NCBI RefSeq assembly: GCF_022664535.1
Contig: NZ_JAKUJY010000015.1
Coordinates: 49,307 to 113,306 of the forward strand
Source: Sphingobium trunci
GTDB taxonomy: Bacteria > Pseudomonadota > Alphaproteobacteria > Sphingomonadales > Sphingomonadaceae
Reading direction: 5' to 3'
Length of the DNA stretch: 64,000 nucleotides
The notes under the pieces are model-generated. The model ran no database searches. It was not told where the DNA came from and saw only the letters and a list, made by a program, of their open reading frames with translations. The position numbers were made by a program, and so were the translations under genes. Positions 30,889-39,963 of this stretch are shown piece after piece; the first letter of the stretch is position 1; the number at the start of each line of letters is the position of its first letter.

Positions 30889-30960
30889 ATGTCGCGTTCG
30901 TGGTTTTGGTTGTCGGGTGCGGCGTGGGTGGCGATTGAACCTCATCTGCCCAAGCGTAAC
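30889..30960 (+). pseudogene. IS5-family transposase N-terminal remnant
   Basis: After AAGGAGG the frame reads [20 protein letters not shown] then PKRN, a typical start of IS5/IS427-type transposases, and then runs out at the junction with a LysR remnant. The preceding 90 bp, with GGGGAC/GTCCCC inverted repeat near 30798-30818, may be the left end of the element. The remainder of the IS is deleted. Confidence 0.7.
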
Positions 30961-31055
30961 GGGGGCTGCGTAATCGCGAGGCGCGCAGCAGCCCTGCCAA
31001 AATGACGCTCCTCCGCAAAAATCACGAAGTAGCGGGGATGACGTAGTTCGATGAT
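30955..31055 (-). pseudogene. LysR-family regulator, N-terminal remnant
   Basis: On the minus strand the frame encodes [20 protein letters not shown] followed by [12 protein letters not shown], the classic LysR winged-helix start (first 35 residues), and breaks at the IS5 scar. No normal start codon lies in frame at the expected place. The intact neighbouring SDR gene at 31220 may once have been its target. The remaining 160 bp to 31219 show no gene. Confidence 0.7.
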
Positions 31056-31219
31056 CTCGCTCCGTTCAAACGGCGAGGGCCGTTTAACGTCACGGTATAG
31101 ACCATGACGCGAGCGCAATCCATTGATGCGGCGGGAACGGCGGGCATGCCTCCGTCGGCGATCGACACGCGATCCGGTCAGATTTCGTGATCGATCTGGC
31201 CAATATGCTCGGCACAAGG

Positions 31220-31999
31220 TCAGCGCGGCGCCATCCGCAACGCGCCGTCCAGTCGCACCGATGCTGCATTCATATAGCCGTTACGGATTAGGAACAGCGC
31301 CGTGTCGGCATATTCCTCGGGTCGCCCGAGCCGTGCCGGAAACGGCACTGTCGCCGCTAGCGATTCCTGTACTTTCGCGGGAAGGCCGGAAAGCATTGGC
31401 GTTGCCAATATGCCCGGCAGGATCGTGTTCACGCGTATCCCGTGGCCCATCAAGTCGCGCGCGATGGGCAGCGTCATGCCTGCAACGCCGGCTTTGGATG
31501 CGGCATAAGCCGCCTGGCCCACCTGTCCGTCCTGCGCCGCCACGCTCGCAGTCGTGATGACCACCCCGCGCTCACCGTCGTCGCCCGGCGGGAGCGACAG
31601 CATGCCCTTGGCCGATAGCGCCGTGCAGGCGAAGGTGCCGATCAGGTTGACCGTGATCGTGCGTGCGAACGAAGTCAATCGATGCGCGATCGGCTCACCG
31701 CTGGCCTTGTCGATCGACGCGGTCTTCTCCCCGGTGGCGATGCCGGCGCAGTTGACCAGAATTCGCTCCTGCCCGTTAATGCCCCGGACGGTATCGAACG
31801 CCACTTCCAAATCACTCTCGTCAGTGATGTCAACGCGCGCGAAGACGCCCCCGATCTGTCCTGCCAGCACTTCGCCCCGCGATTGGTCGAGATCGAACAG
31901 CGCCACCTTCGCTCCTGCCAACGCAAGCGCACGCGCGGTCGCTTCGCCCAGGCCTGATGCGCCGCCGGTTACGATCGCCGAAACCCCTTCGATCTTCAT
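31220..31999 (-). CDS. SDR family oxidoreductase (3-hydroxyacyl-CoA dehydrogenase type II-like)
   Basis: This 259-residue SDR has [11 protein letters not shown] (cofactor loop), NCAGIA, a Ser in [11 protein letters not shown] and YAASK (catalytic Tyr/Lys). The long loop between the NAD site and active site ([17 protein letters not shown]) and the overall pattern resemble type II 3-hydroxyacyl-CoA dehydrogenases (HSD17B10-like), which oxidise 3-hydroxyacyl-CoA with NAD. GAGGAG precedes the ATG. It lies among acyl-CoA genes and scars, so it may still serve a beta-oxidation step. Confidence 0.88.
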   Translation of the reverse strand: MKIEGVSAIVTGGASGLGEATARALALAGAKVALFDLDQSRGEVLAGQIGGVFARVDITDESDLEVAFDTVRGINGQERILVNCAGIATGEKTASIDKASGEPIAHRLTSFARTITVNLIGTFACTALSAKGMLSLPPGDDGERGVVITTASVAAQDGQVGQAAYAASKAGVAGMTLPIARDLMGHGIRVNTILPGILATPMLSGLPAKVQESLAATVPFPARLGRPEEYADTALFLIRNGYMNAASVRLDGALRMAPR

Positions 32000-32349
32000 T
32001 GCATTCTCCTCGCGATCGCCATCGCAAAAGTGTCAACGCGCCACTAATATTCTTTCTAGATCGGATCATAGTATCCCCATCAACCAGGCCGCTATGGCGA
32101 GAAATTGTGATCGAATGTCGCTCTCCGATATTTCTAAGTGATGCCGGCGCCGGGTCTCACGACAACGGTACCTTGGCGCAGGAGTAGATGGTGGAGGATC
32201 GTCTTCACGAACCGCGGCCGTGGAGAAGCGGCAGTCAATCCTAGTGTCGGTTTCGGCAGGTTAAGCGGTGCAAATGCTTGAACAGAATAATAATCGACCT
32301 CGAACCGCACCTCGGTCGCCATCGTGACGATGGTTTCGATCCCCGTCAC

Positions 32350-33235
32350 GCGATCCGCGACACCGCCGAACGGACGCTTCTTGCCAAAGTCAGCCGCGAC
32401 CGGCAGAAGTGATCGACGCTCTTCACGCGCAGCAAGCCGTGCTGGCGAAAATAGCCGGCATAAATGGCATCCGAACCGACAAGCACGCCCGTGGCCGACC
32501 TTCGACGTACCCACCTTCAAGGCCACGACCGGCGTGCCTTCCACGAGCGCTGCATCAAGGCTGCGCGGCACACGTTGGGCATCACGTACCACCTCGAGGA
32601 ATAGCGCGAATCACTCGCGTGCCCGGAGTCGCCGCTCCGACCTCGAGGTTCGGGCGAGGTCGACGTCCATCTCGTTCCCGGTCGAGAACCAGAAGCTGGG
32701 GTCTGCGCCACGTTCCGTCGCGCGCGGGAAACAGCGCGGTGCCCAACGCTCCGCTCTGCGTGATCAGCTCTATCGAACCCTCCTGGTAACGCCCCGTGAC
32801 GAACGCCGCCGAAGTTCCGAGCGGCAGGTCGACCTCACCAGTGTAAATTCCGGTGCAATTAGGTCCGGTCAGACGAATAGCATGACGAGGCGCCGTGCCG
32901 AGCAATTCGCCTTGAAGTGCGGCTCCTTCCTTCCCGGTTTCAGCGAAGCCGGCCATAATTGCCACTGCCGCCCGCACTGGTCCACACCGCGCTTTGCAAC
33001 AGTGTAATCAGCGCCAATTCAACATCGCCCGGGATATCCAAGACGGAAGGGTAGACCTTTATACCGCCGACAGTGTCGCGCTTTAGATTGACCGGATGAA
33101 CGGCTATCACCGGCATGGAACTACCCGCCATCTTGGTTGCATCATCTGCTACATCAAGCAAGGCAATCGATTCGGCGTGAAGAATGCGTCCAGACCGTCT
33201 TGGCCAGAGAGCAATTTGTCCGGATAATTTTCCAT
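32350..33235 (-). pseudogene. ADP-forming acyl-CoA synthetase, decayed N-terminal copy
   Basis: Read across at least four frameshifts, this stretch aligns with the first about 310 residues of the intact synthetase at 5856-8003: SIALLDVADDATKMAG, HPVNLKRDTVGGIKVYPSV, GFAETGKEGAALQGELL, GPNCTGIYTGEVDLPLGTSA, ITQSGALGTALF and VALKVGTSKVG. Similarity stops near 32365, where an unrelated frame continues to 32134. It is a divergent paralogue, not a recent copy. It points to a formerly complete acid-activation gene in this block. Confidence 0.85.
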
Positions 33236-33358
33236 CAAATCCTCTCGCCGATCCGCTCAAACGGACGGTGTTCTTGAATTAACGCGCCGGCTTGTCGCGA
33301 TGTTGCAAAAGCGGGTCAAACCGGAATTTTGTATTGTATAACCCCGTTGCTAGTCCGA

Positions 33359-34249
33359 CTATCGCTTGTCAGGTTGCCACCATGGGTAGAATGGCGGCAT
33401 ATCGCTTGAGACCGTAGCGCGATATTCTGGCGCGCGCTTGTCGAGAAATGCTTGGACGCCTTCCTTGCCGTCGCCCAGACTGGTGTAGAATACGGCCAGG
33501 GAATCGATCTCGTGCGCCGCATTGGGGCTTGGCAAGGCGGAGTTGCGCCACGTCATCTGCCGGATCAGCGCCACCGACACCGGCGAAAGATCGGCCAAAA
33601 GCGATAGCGCGAATGCGCGCGCCCTCTGCAAAAGCTGGCCGGGCGGCACGATCTCGTTCAGCAGACCACCCGCATGCGCTTCCGCCGCGTCCATGATCCT
33701 TGCGCTGTAGAACCATTCCAGCGCCTTGGGCAAGCCGACGATACGGGGCAAAAACCAAGTTGAGCATGCCTCAGGCACGATGCCGATGCGTCCGAACACA
33801 AACCCGATGCGGCTTTCAGTGCTTGCGAACCGGAAATCCATCGGCAGCAGCATCGTCGCGCCGATACCGACCGCGGCGCCGTTGATTGCAGCGATTACGG
33901 GCTTAGCGCAGTCATAAATGGCCAGCGTAACCCGCCCGCCGGTGTCGCGCACACCGCTACGGATGGCAGGATCGTCGAGGCGCTCGCGCATGTCGGTCAG
34001 CGTCGGCCGCTGATGCTCGTCAAGGCCAAAGACATTGCCATCGACATCCAGGTCCATGCCCGCGCAGAATGCCTTGCCGCTGCCAGTCACGATGACGGCG
34101 CGAACCTCGTCCTGCGTATTGACGGCGCCAAAGGCATGTTCGAGTTCCGCGGCCATCGCCACCGTGAAGGCGTTCATCCGTTCGGGACGGTTGAGCGTTA
34201 TCGTGAGAACCCCGTCAGCAAGATCCGTTTGGATCGTCGTATAGTCCAT
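33359..34249 (-). CDS. Enoyl-CoA hydratase/isomerase (crotonase) family protein
   Basis: This 296-residue crotonase-fold protein has ITLNRPERMNAF, the oxyanion-hole strand GKAFCAGMDLD, NGAAVGIGATMLLPMDFRFA and FGRIGIVPEACSTWFLPRIV. The second catalytic Glu (in VPEAC) is present, but the first (normally in GGGCELA) is replaced in GIGATML. The enzyme may therefore be an isomerase, hydrolase or one-Glu hydratase rather than a classical hydratase. It is divergent from the aldo/keto reductase gene and lies next to the decayed synthetase. Confidence 0.87.
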   Translation of the reverse strand: MDYTTIQTDLADGVLTITLNRPERMNAFTVAMAAELEHAFGAVNTQDEVRAVIVTGSGKAFCAGMDLDVDGNVFGLDEHQRPTLTDMRERLDDPAIRSGVRDTGGRVTLAIYDCAKPVIAAINGAAVGIGATMLLPMDFRFASTESRIGFVFGRIGIVPEACSTWFLPRIVGLPKALEWFYSARIMDAAEAHAGGLLNEIVPPGQLLQRARAFALSLLADLSPVSVALIRQMTWRNSALPSPNAAHEIDSLAVFYTSLGDGKEGVQAFLDKRAPEYRATVSSDMPPFYPWWQPDKR

Positions 34250-34654
34250 GTCACATCACCCGTTGCGCGGTCACGGAAAGTGCTCCCGGCACTCCGGTAC
34301 CAACTATTCGATCGGTTCAGCAAAGCTTGGAGCGCCTTCGATCAACCCATCGCGGCGCCGACCCCACCAGACCACTCTGCACCTCACCGTTTGCCAGGCC
34401 GCCGTTCGATATGGGCCACTGCTTCTGACACGGCCTGGATAGCGCGGCCCGGTGACGCGTACCCGCATGTGCCCCTCTTCCTCATATCGACGCGATGTTG
34501 GCCGGGCGACTGGAGCACCGCCAATTCAAAGCTGAGATGGTTCGATTGCCTTCGCATCGGTTCGCTTGTGGATGGCGCGATACCGAAACAATATTTTCGC
34601 TATGTGGCGTCGCAACCGATCACTGCTCCAAATGAATTTGGCGAGTTCGGCCCC
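34250..34654. promoter_or_regulatory. Divergent intergenic region, crotonase and aldo/keto reductase
   Basis: About 405 bp without a recognisable gene; both flanking genes start here and are divergent. The aldo/keto reductase frame is open throughout, but nothing before 34655 resembles the family. No clear operator was found. Confidence 0.45.
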
Positions 34655-35707
34655 ATGACACAGCATTCGTCTGCACTCTCTGAATATCGCCTGCTCGGTC
34701 GATCCGGGCTGCGGGTTTCCCCGCTATCCCTCGGCACGATGACGTTCGGGGCGCCCTGGGGCTGCGACGAACCGGAAGCAAAACGCATTTTCGACGCCTA
34801 TGTGGGGGCCGGCGGCAATTTCATCGACACCGCCAATTATTACGGAAGGGGCGCATCGGAACAAATGCTGGGCCGTTTCGCAGCCGAGCGGCGCGAGCAG
34901 CTGGTGCTGGCGACGAAATACTCGCTGGCGCTCGACCCAGGCAATCCTAACGCTTGCGGCAATCATCGTCGCAATATGGTACGCTCCGTCGAAGACAGCC
35001 TCAGGCGGCTGAGCACGGACTATATCGATCTGTTCTATCTGCACATGTGGGACGCCACGACACCAGTCGACGAGATCATGCGCGCGTTCGACGACCTCGT
35101 ACGAAGCGGCAAGGTCGTATATATCGGCATTTCGGACACGCCAGCATGGCAGGTCGCCCGCATGCAGATGCTCGCCGAGTTGCGCGGATGGACGCCGTTT
35201 GCAGCCTTGCAGATCGAATACAGCCTGTTGCAGCGGACGGTGGAGCGCGACCTGATCCCGATGGCAGCCGAACTCGGCCTAGGCGTGATGCCCTGGTCAC
35301 CGATCGGCGGGGGGCGACTGTCAGGCAAGTACCGCGACGCCAGCGGAACGGCCGGAGGTCGCGCGGAAGCGTTGACGCAAGCCGGCCTGATCACCCCAAC
35401 GGTCCTGGAGATCGCCGACACAGTCCGGCGAGTGGCGACCCGGCATAAGCGGAGCGCAGCCGAAATCGCTTTGGCTTGGACGCTCCTCAATCCTGCCATC
35501 ACCGCACCGATCATCGGCGCACGTACGCTCGACCAGTTGCAGCAGAACCTCGGCGTACTCGATCTCCGGTTGAGCGCCGAAGACATTGTCGAGCTAGAGC
35601 AGGTCAGCCGGATCGACCTCGGGTTTCCGCACGACTTCCTGAAAACGCCGCATTCGGTCGCCGCCCTCGCCGCTGGCACACGCGTCGCGGCACGCGGGCG
35701 AGCCTGA
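34655..35707 (+). CDS. Aldo/keto reductase
   Basis: This 350-residue TIM-barrel oxidoreductase has the AKR tetrad: Asp58 and Tyr63 in FIDTANYYG, Lys88 in LATKYS and His130 in FYLHMWD. The NADPH site region is typical (APIIGARTLDQLQQNL near 290). It reduces aldehydes or ketones. ATG 34655 is chosen because RLLGRSGLRVSPLSLGTMTF starts shortly after it; there is no strong RBS. A truncated dienelactone hydrolase gene starts two bases after its stop, so the two once formed an operon. Confidence 0.9.
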   Translation: MTQHSSALSEYRLLGRSGLRVSPLSLGTMTFGAPWGCDEPEAKRIFDAYVGAGGNFIDTANYYGRGASEQMLGRFAAERREQLVLATKYSLALDPGNPNACGNHRRNMVRSVEDSLRRLSTDYIDLFYLHMWDATTPVDEIMRAFDDLVRSGKVVYIGISDTPAWQVARMQMLAELRGWTPFAALQIEYSLLQRTVERDLIPMAAELGLGVMPWSPIGGGRLSGKYRDASGTAGGRAEALTQAGLITPTVLEIADTVRRVATRHKRSAAEIALAWTLLNPAITAPIIGARTLDQLQQNLGVLDLRLSAEDIVELEQVSRIDLGFPHDFLKTPHSVAALAAGTRVAARGRA

Positions 35708-35709
35708 AC

Positions 35710-35850
35710 ATGGAAATCGCACAGCGCGTGGTCAGCTACACCGCCGATCGCCTCGAAATGATCAGCCAGTTGTTCGGGGATGATTCGCATGGCGGCATGC
35801 GACCCGGCGTATTGCTGTTTCCCGAGGCGTTCGGCTTAGGCGATCAGTGA
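35710..35850 (+). pseudogene. Dienelactone hydrolase family protein, N-terminal fragment
   Basis: The 46 codons read MEIAQRVVSYTADRLEMISQ and then GGMRPGVLLFPEAFGLGDQ before a stop. This is the first beta-strand unit of dienelactone-hydrolase-like alpha/beta hydrolases (about 240 residues when complete). The catalytic Cys, Asp and His are missing. The break falls shortly before the convergent LysR gene. Confidence 0.75.
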
Positions 35851-35918
35851 TCAGGGTCAATCAGGACGGCTTTTTAGCATTCGCCCGCCATAATAGCCGG
35901 CCGTAGCGAGAATCGGAA

Positions 35919-36758
35919 TTATGAGAGGGCAGCCCGCAATGCGGCCAGCAGTGCTGCCGTGCCGTCGTGCTCGTGCGTGCCTTCAACCAGCCCAATCGTC
36001 CTGTTGCGCGTAAAACCTTCCAGTTTGACCATCGAGATCCCAGGTCCACCTAAGGATTCTGGCGCCACCGTAACGCCAAGGCCCGCGCGAACCGCGGCCA
36101 TTATCCGGTCATCGTTAGCCGAGCGCAGGGCAAAGCGGGGCCGCACGCCGTGTTCAGTAAAGAATCGGCTTGTTTCGGTGAGTACTTCGCACGAGCGCCG
36201 TGCCAACATCGTCTCGCCGGCGACTGCCCGAGGCGGGACCGTCACCGCGCCTGCTAGGGGATGGTCGGCCGGCAGGGCGAGACAATAGGCTTCATGAAGC
36301 AGGGCGGCGGGATCGCCAGAGCCAACCAGCGTCAGAGCCAAGTCGAGCGAGCCGGTCACAAGCGCCGCCTGCAACTCACGTTCACCCCCTTCAACGAGTT
36401 CGAGCGGTGCTAAGCCAGTGTAGGCCGACAGGGTGGACTCCAGCCAGCGAGTGGACACTGATTCGAGCAGGCCTAATCGGAGCGGTCTTGCCGGTACTGG
36501 CAAGTTGCCGACCCGGCTTTCCGCCTCATGGAATTCCCTTTCAATGGAACGGGCTAATGGGAGCAGGGCGTTGCCAGCCTCTGTGAGTTGGATCCGGCGG
36601 CGCTCGCGCACGAACAGTCGCGTACCAAGGTTCCGCTCCAGTTCGGCGATTCCGCCGGACAGTGAAGGCTGTGCGATATTCAGCGCGTTGGCGGCGCGTG
36701 TGAAACTGCCGGTGTCGACAACCGCGAGGAACTGGCGAAGCTGTATGCGGCTTAACAT
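35919..36758 (-). CDS. LysR family transcriptional regulator
   Basis: This 279-residue protein has the LysR winged helix at its N-terminus (LRQFLAVVDTGSFTRAANAL then IAQPSLSGGIAELERNLG) and a two-lobe substrate-binding domain (about 90-275). It is divergent from the carboxylase cluster (92 bp to the first remnant) and is its likely regulator, taking the place of the MerR-type LiuR common in leucine clusters. A perfect palindrome overlaps its start (36757-36771). Confidence 0.9.
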   Translation of the reverse strand: MLSRIQLRQFLAVVDTGSFTRAANALNIAQPSLSGGIAELERNLGTRLFVRERRRIQLTEAGNALLPLARSIEREFHEAESRVGNLPVPARPLRLGLLESVSTRWLESTLSAYTGLAPLELVEGGERELQAALVTGSLDLALTLVGSGDPAALLHEAYCLALPADHPLAGAVTVPPRAVAGETMLARRSCEVLTETSRFFTEHGVRPRFALRSANDDRIMAAVRAGLGVTVAPESLGGPGISMVKLEGFTRNRTIGLVEGTHEHDGTAALLAALRAALS

Positions 36759-36771
36759 AGGAATATCCTAT
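36757..36771. promoter_or_regulatory. Palindrome ATAGGA-N3-TCCTAT at the lysR start
   Basis: ATAGGAATATCCTAT is a 15-bp interrupted palindrome of the LysR T-N11-A type. It also holds the AGGA ribosome site and meets the ATG of the lysR gene, so binding here could repress its own translation or transcription. Confidence 0.4.
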
Positions 36772-36849
36772 CTATCCACGAGATTAATTCCAGTTTTTCC
36801 ATTGTCCGCAGTTGGTCTAGCTTGCCTTCGACGTTGATGGAGAGACCAC

Positions 36850-37098
36850 ATGGCCCGCGCCACGCGCGAACTTGACTTCGGCTTGTCCGAAAGCGCCCCT
36901 ACGATCCTCGAGGCCGCCGGACGCTTCGCTTGCGAGCAAATCCTATCGCTCGCTGCGGAGATCGACGCCCAAGATCGCCGCGAGCGATCCGAGCTGATGG
37001 GCGCGGTCGGCCTGTCCTTTGGCGCGCACTCCAACCTGCGCGTCAACCGGGTTCGACGGATGTCGATCGGGCGCCAACTGATTGGGGAGGCTGGATGA
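36850..37098 (+). pseudogene. Isovaleryl-CoA dehydrogenase-like remnant
   Basis: The 82-codon frame reads like an acyl-CoA dehydrogenase start ([20 protein letters not shown], then [10 protein letters not shown] and LMGAVGL), then jumps to [16 protein letters not shown], a segment that lies some 50 residues further on in isovaleryl-CoA dehydrogenases, and then to a QLIGEAG tail. The gene has therefore lost internal parts and all of its C-terminal two thirds. It overlaps the carboxyltransferase start by 4 bp (ATGA), so its short translation may still couple to that gene. Expected place of liuA in a leucine cluster. Confidence 0.75.
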
Positions 37099-38696
37099 GC
37101 GCCCCTGTCCTCTCCACCAGTCTCGATCTCTCAAGCCCCGGCGCGCAGGCCCGCGCGGCGCACAACCGGGCGCTGGCCGAAGAGCTGCGCACCCGCGTCG
37201 CCAAGGCGACGCTCGGCGGGGACGAGCGCAGTCGTGACCGCCACGTTTCCCGCGGCAAACTGCTGCCGCGCGACCGCGTCGAAGGCCTGCTCGATCCGGG
37301 CGCGCCGTTCCTCGAGGTCGGTCAGCTTGCCGCGAACGGGATGTATGGTGACGAGGTGCCCGGCGCGGGCCTCATCACCGGGATCGGCCGCGTGTCCGGG
37401 CGGCAGTGCATGATCTTCGCCAACGATGCGACCGTGAAGGGCGGCACCTACTTCCCGATAACGGTGAAGAAGCACATCCGCGCCCAGGAAATCGCCCAGG
37501 AAAACCGCCTGCCGTGCATATACTTGGTCGATTCTGGCGGCGCCAACCTTCCCAACCAGGCCGAAGTGTTCCCAGACCGCGACCACTTCGGCCGGTTCTT
37601 CTACAATCAGGCGAACATGTCGGCGCAGGGGATCCCGCAGATCGCCAGCGTGATGGGCAGCTGCACCGCGGGCGGCGCCTACGTCCCCGCCATGTCCGAT
37701 GAGACCGTGATCGTGAAGGAACAGGGCACGATCTTCCTCGCCGGTCCGCCGCTGGTTCAGGCCGCGACAGGCGAGGTCATCTCCGCTGAAGACCTTGGCG
37801 GCGGCGACCTTCACGCCCGCAAGTCGGGCGTTGTTGATCACCTTGCCGAGAACGACGAGCACGCGCTGTCGATCGTGCGCGACATCGTGTCACACGTCGG
37901 CGAGCCACTCGATGCCGGTATTGCCAGGCGCGAACCCCGCGCGCCGAAGTATGAAGCGGAAGAGCTTTACAGCATCATCCCGGACGACGTGCGTGCGCCC
38001 TACGACGTGCACGAGGTCGTCGCCCGGATCGTCGATGCGAGCGAGTTCCACGAATTCAAACCGCTCTACGGCAACACCCTGGTCTGCGGTTTCGCCCATA
38101 TCCACGGAATCCCCGTGGCGATCCTCGCCAACAACGGCGTCATCTTCTCAGAAAGCGCGCAGAAGGGCGCACACTTTATCGAGCTCGCCTGCCAGCGCCG
38201 GATTCCGCTGCTGTTCCTCCAGAACGTGTCGGGCTTCATGGTCGGCGGCAAGTACGAGGCCGAAGGCATCGCCAAGCACGGCGCAAAGCTGGTGACCGCC
38301 GTCGCCACGGCGACCGTGCCCAAGATCACCCTGCTCATCGGCGGCAGCTTCGGCGCGGGCAACTACGGCATGTGCGGAAGGGCCTACCAGCCGCGCTTCC
38401 TGTTCACCTGGCCCAACGCGCGGATCAGCGTGATGGGCGGCGAACAGGCGGCAAGCGTCCTCGCCACCGTCCATCGCGACGCGGCGGTGTGGACGCCGGA
38501 AGAAGTTGAGGCGTTCAAGGCTCCGATCCGCCAGAAGTACGAGGACGAAGGCAACCCCTACTACGCTACCGCGCGGGGCTGGGACGACGGGATCATCGAC
38601 CCCGCCCAGACTCGCGATGTCCTGACGCTGGCACTGGAGGCGTGCCTCGAAGTGCCGGTGCCACAGCGGCCTGCCTTCGGCGTGTTCAGAATGTAA
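37095..38696 (+). CDS. Acyl-CoA carboxylase carboxyltransferase (beta) subunit, methylcrotonyl-CoA carboxylase-like
   Basis: This 533-residue carboxyltransferase has two crotonase-like halves. Landmarks are [73 protein letters not shown] and, in the second half, [20 protein letters not shown] and [16 protein letters not shown]. This pattern and length fit the beta subunit of 3-methylcrotonyl-CoA carboxylase (LiuB) more than propionyl-CoA carboxylase; a geranyl-CoA carboxylase is also possible. GGGGAGG supports ATG 37095. Its alpha partner is the biotin protein at 39964. The cluster is GC-richer than the flanking mosaic. Confidence 0.9.
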   Translation: MSAPVLSTSLDLSSPGAQARAAHNRALAEELRTRVAKATLGGDERSRDRHVSRGKLLPRDRVEGLLDPGAPFLEVGQLAANGMYGDEVPGAGLITGIGRVSGRQCMIFANDATVKGGTYFPITVKKHIRAQEIAQENRLPCIYLVDSGGANLPNQAEVFPDRDHFGRFFYNQANMSAQGIPQIASVMGSCTAGGAYVPAMSDETVIVKEQGTIFLAGPPLVQAATGEVISAEDLGGGDLHARKSGVVDHLAENDEHALSIVRDIVSHVGEPLDAGIARREPRAPKYEAEELYSIIPDDVRAPYDVHEVVARIVDASEFHEFKPLYGNTLVCGFAHIHGIPVAILANNGVIFSESAQKGAHFIELACQRRIPLLFLQNVSGFMVGGKYEAEGIAKHGAKLVTAVATATVPKITLLIGGSFGAGNYGMCGRAYQPRFLFTWPNARISVMGGEQAASVLATVHRDAAVWTPEEVEAFKAPIRQKYEDEGNPYYATARGWDDGIIDPAQTRDVLTLALEACLEVPVPQRPAFGVFRM

Positions 38697-38762
38697 AGGA
38701 GCCGGGCACCGGAGTCGCACCCGTGATTCCGGAGTCCGGTTTCTCCACCAAGGAGCAAACCC

Positions 38763-39941
38763 ATGACCGACATCTACATCGTTTCCGGCGCCCGTACCGC
38801 CATCGGCGCCTTCGGCGGCGGCCTCTCCTCGCTGCGCCCGGCCGAGCTTGGCACCATCGTGATGAAGGAGGCGATCGACCGGGCCGGGATCGTCGCGGCC
38901 GACGTCCAGAACGTCGTGGTCGGCACTGTCGTGCTGACCCAGCCGAAGGACGTCTACGTCAGCCGCGTCGCCGCAGTGAACGCCGGCGTACCGGTGGAAA
39001 CTCCGGCGATGAACGTCAACCGGCTGTGCGGCTCGGGCCTGCAGGCGGTGGTCTCCGCAGCGCAGGGGATCGCCCTTGGCGAGCAGGACATCGCGATTGC
39101 CGGCGGGGCTGAAAGCATGTCGAACGCGCCCTTGATGTGCCTGACTGCGCGCAATGGGCAAAAGATGGGCGACCAGCTGCTGGTCGATGCGATGCTGGGC
39201 GCGCTTCACGATCCGTTCGAAAACATCCACATGGGCGTCACCGCCGAAAACGTCGCGGAACGCTGCGCGATCAGCCGCGAGGCGCAGGACGAAGCGGCTG
39301 TGGAAAGCCACCGCCGTGCGATCAACGCGATCCAGAACGGCTATTTTAAGGACCAGATCGTTCCGGTCGAGATCAAGATCCGTAAGGGTACGACCGTGTT
39401 CGACACCGACGAGCACGCCCGCGCCGACGCCAGCGTCGAATCGTTGGCGGGCCTAAAGCCCGTGTTCAAGAAGGACGGTACCGTCACCGCCGGCAACGCT
39501 AGTGGCATCAACGACGGAGCGGCCGCAGTCGTCCTCGCCAGCGGCAAGGCAGTGCAGGAGAAGGGCCTCAAGCCGATGGCCCGCATCCTCGGCTGGGGCC
39601 ATGCCGGGGTCGAGCCGAACGTCATGGGCCTCGGACCGGTCAAGGCGGTGCCGGTGGCGCTGCAGCGCGCAAACCTGACGCTCGACCAGATGGACGTGAT
39701 CGAGGCCAACGAGGCGTTTGCCGCCCAAGCTTGCGCCGTCGCCAAGGAACTGGGCCTCTCTGCGGCGAAGACCAATCCCAACGGTTCCGGCATCAGCCTG
39801 GGCCATCCGATCGGCGCGACCGGCGTGATCCTCACGGTCAAGGCGATGTACGAGTTGCAGCGCACCGGCGGGCGCTATGCGCTGATCACGATGTGCATCG
39901 GCGGCGGCCAGGGCATCGCCATGGTGATCGAGCGCGTCTGA
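38763..39941 (+). CDS. Acetyl-CoA C-acetyltransferase (thiolase)
   Basis: This 392-residue thiolase has the nucleophile Cys89 (NRLCGSG), His348 (GHPIGATG) and Cys378 (CIGGGQG). It cleaves acetoacetyl-CoA or similar 3-ketoacyl-CoA, or condenses acetyl-CoA. It lies between the two carboxylase subunits, as in leucine-degradation clusters of sphingomonads, where the pathway ends in acetoacetate and acetyl-CoA. AAGGAG lies just before the ATG. Confidence 0.93.
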   Translation: MTDIYIVSGARTAIGAFGGGLSSLRPAELGTIVMKEAIDRAGIVAADVQNVVVGTVVLTQPKDVYVSRVAAVNAGVPVETPAMNVNRLCGSGLQAVVSAAQGIALGEQDIAIAGGAESMSNAPLMCLTARNGQKMGDQLLVDAMLGALHDPFENIHMGVTAENVAERCAISREAQDEAAVESHRRAINAIQNGYFKDQIVPVEIKIRKGTTVFDTDEHARADASVESLAGLKPVFKKDGTVTAGNASGINDGAAAVVLASGKAVQEKGLKPMARILGWGHAGVEPNVMGLGPVKAVPVALQRANLTLDQMDVIEANEAFAAQACAVAKELGLSAAKTNPNGSGISLGHPIGATGVILTVKAMYELQRTGGRYALITMCIGGGQGIAMVIERV

Positions 39942-39963
39942 CGCCAGAAGGACAAACGCCAGG

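Noticed and set aside
34013..34654. Long N-terminal extension of the aldo/keto reductase
   Set aside because: The frame is open but overlaps the crotonase gene and has no similarity to reductases; the start was placed at 34655.
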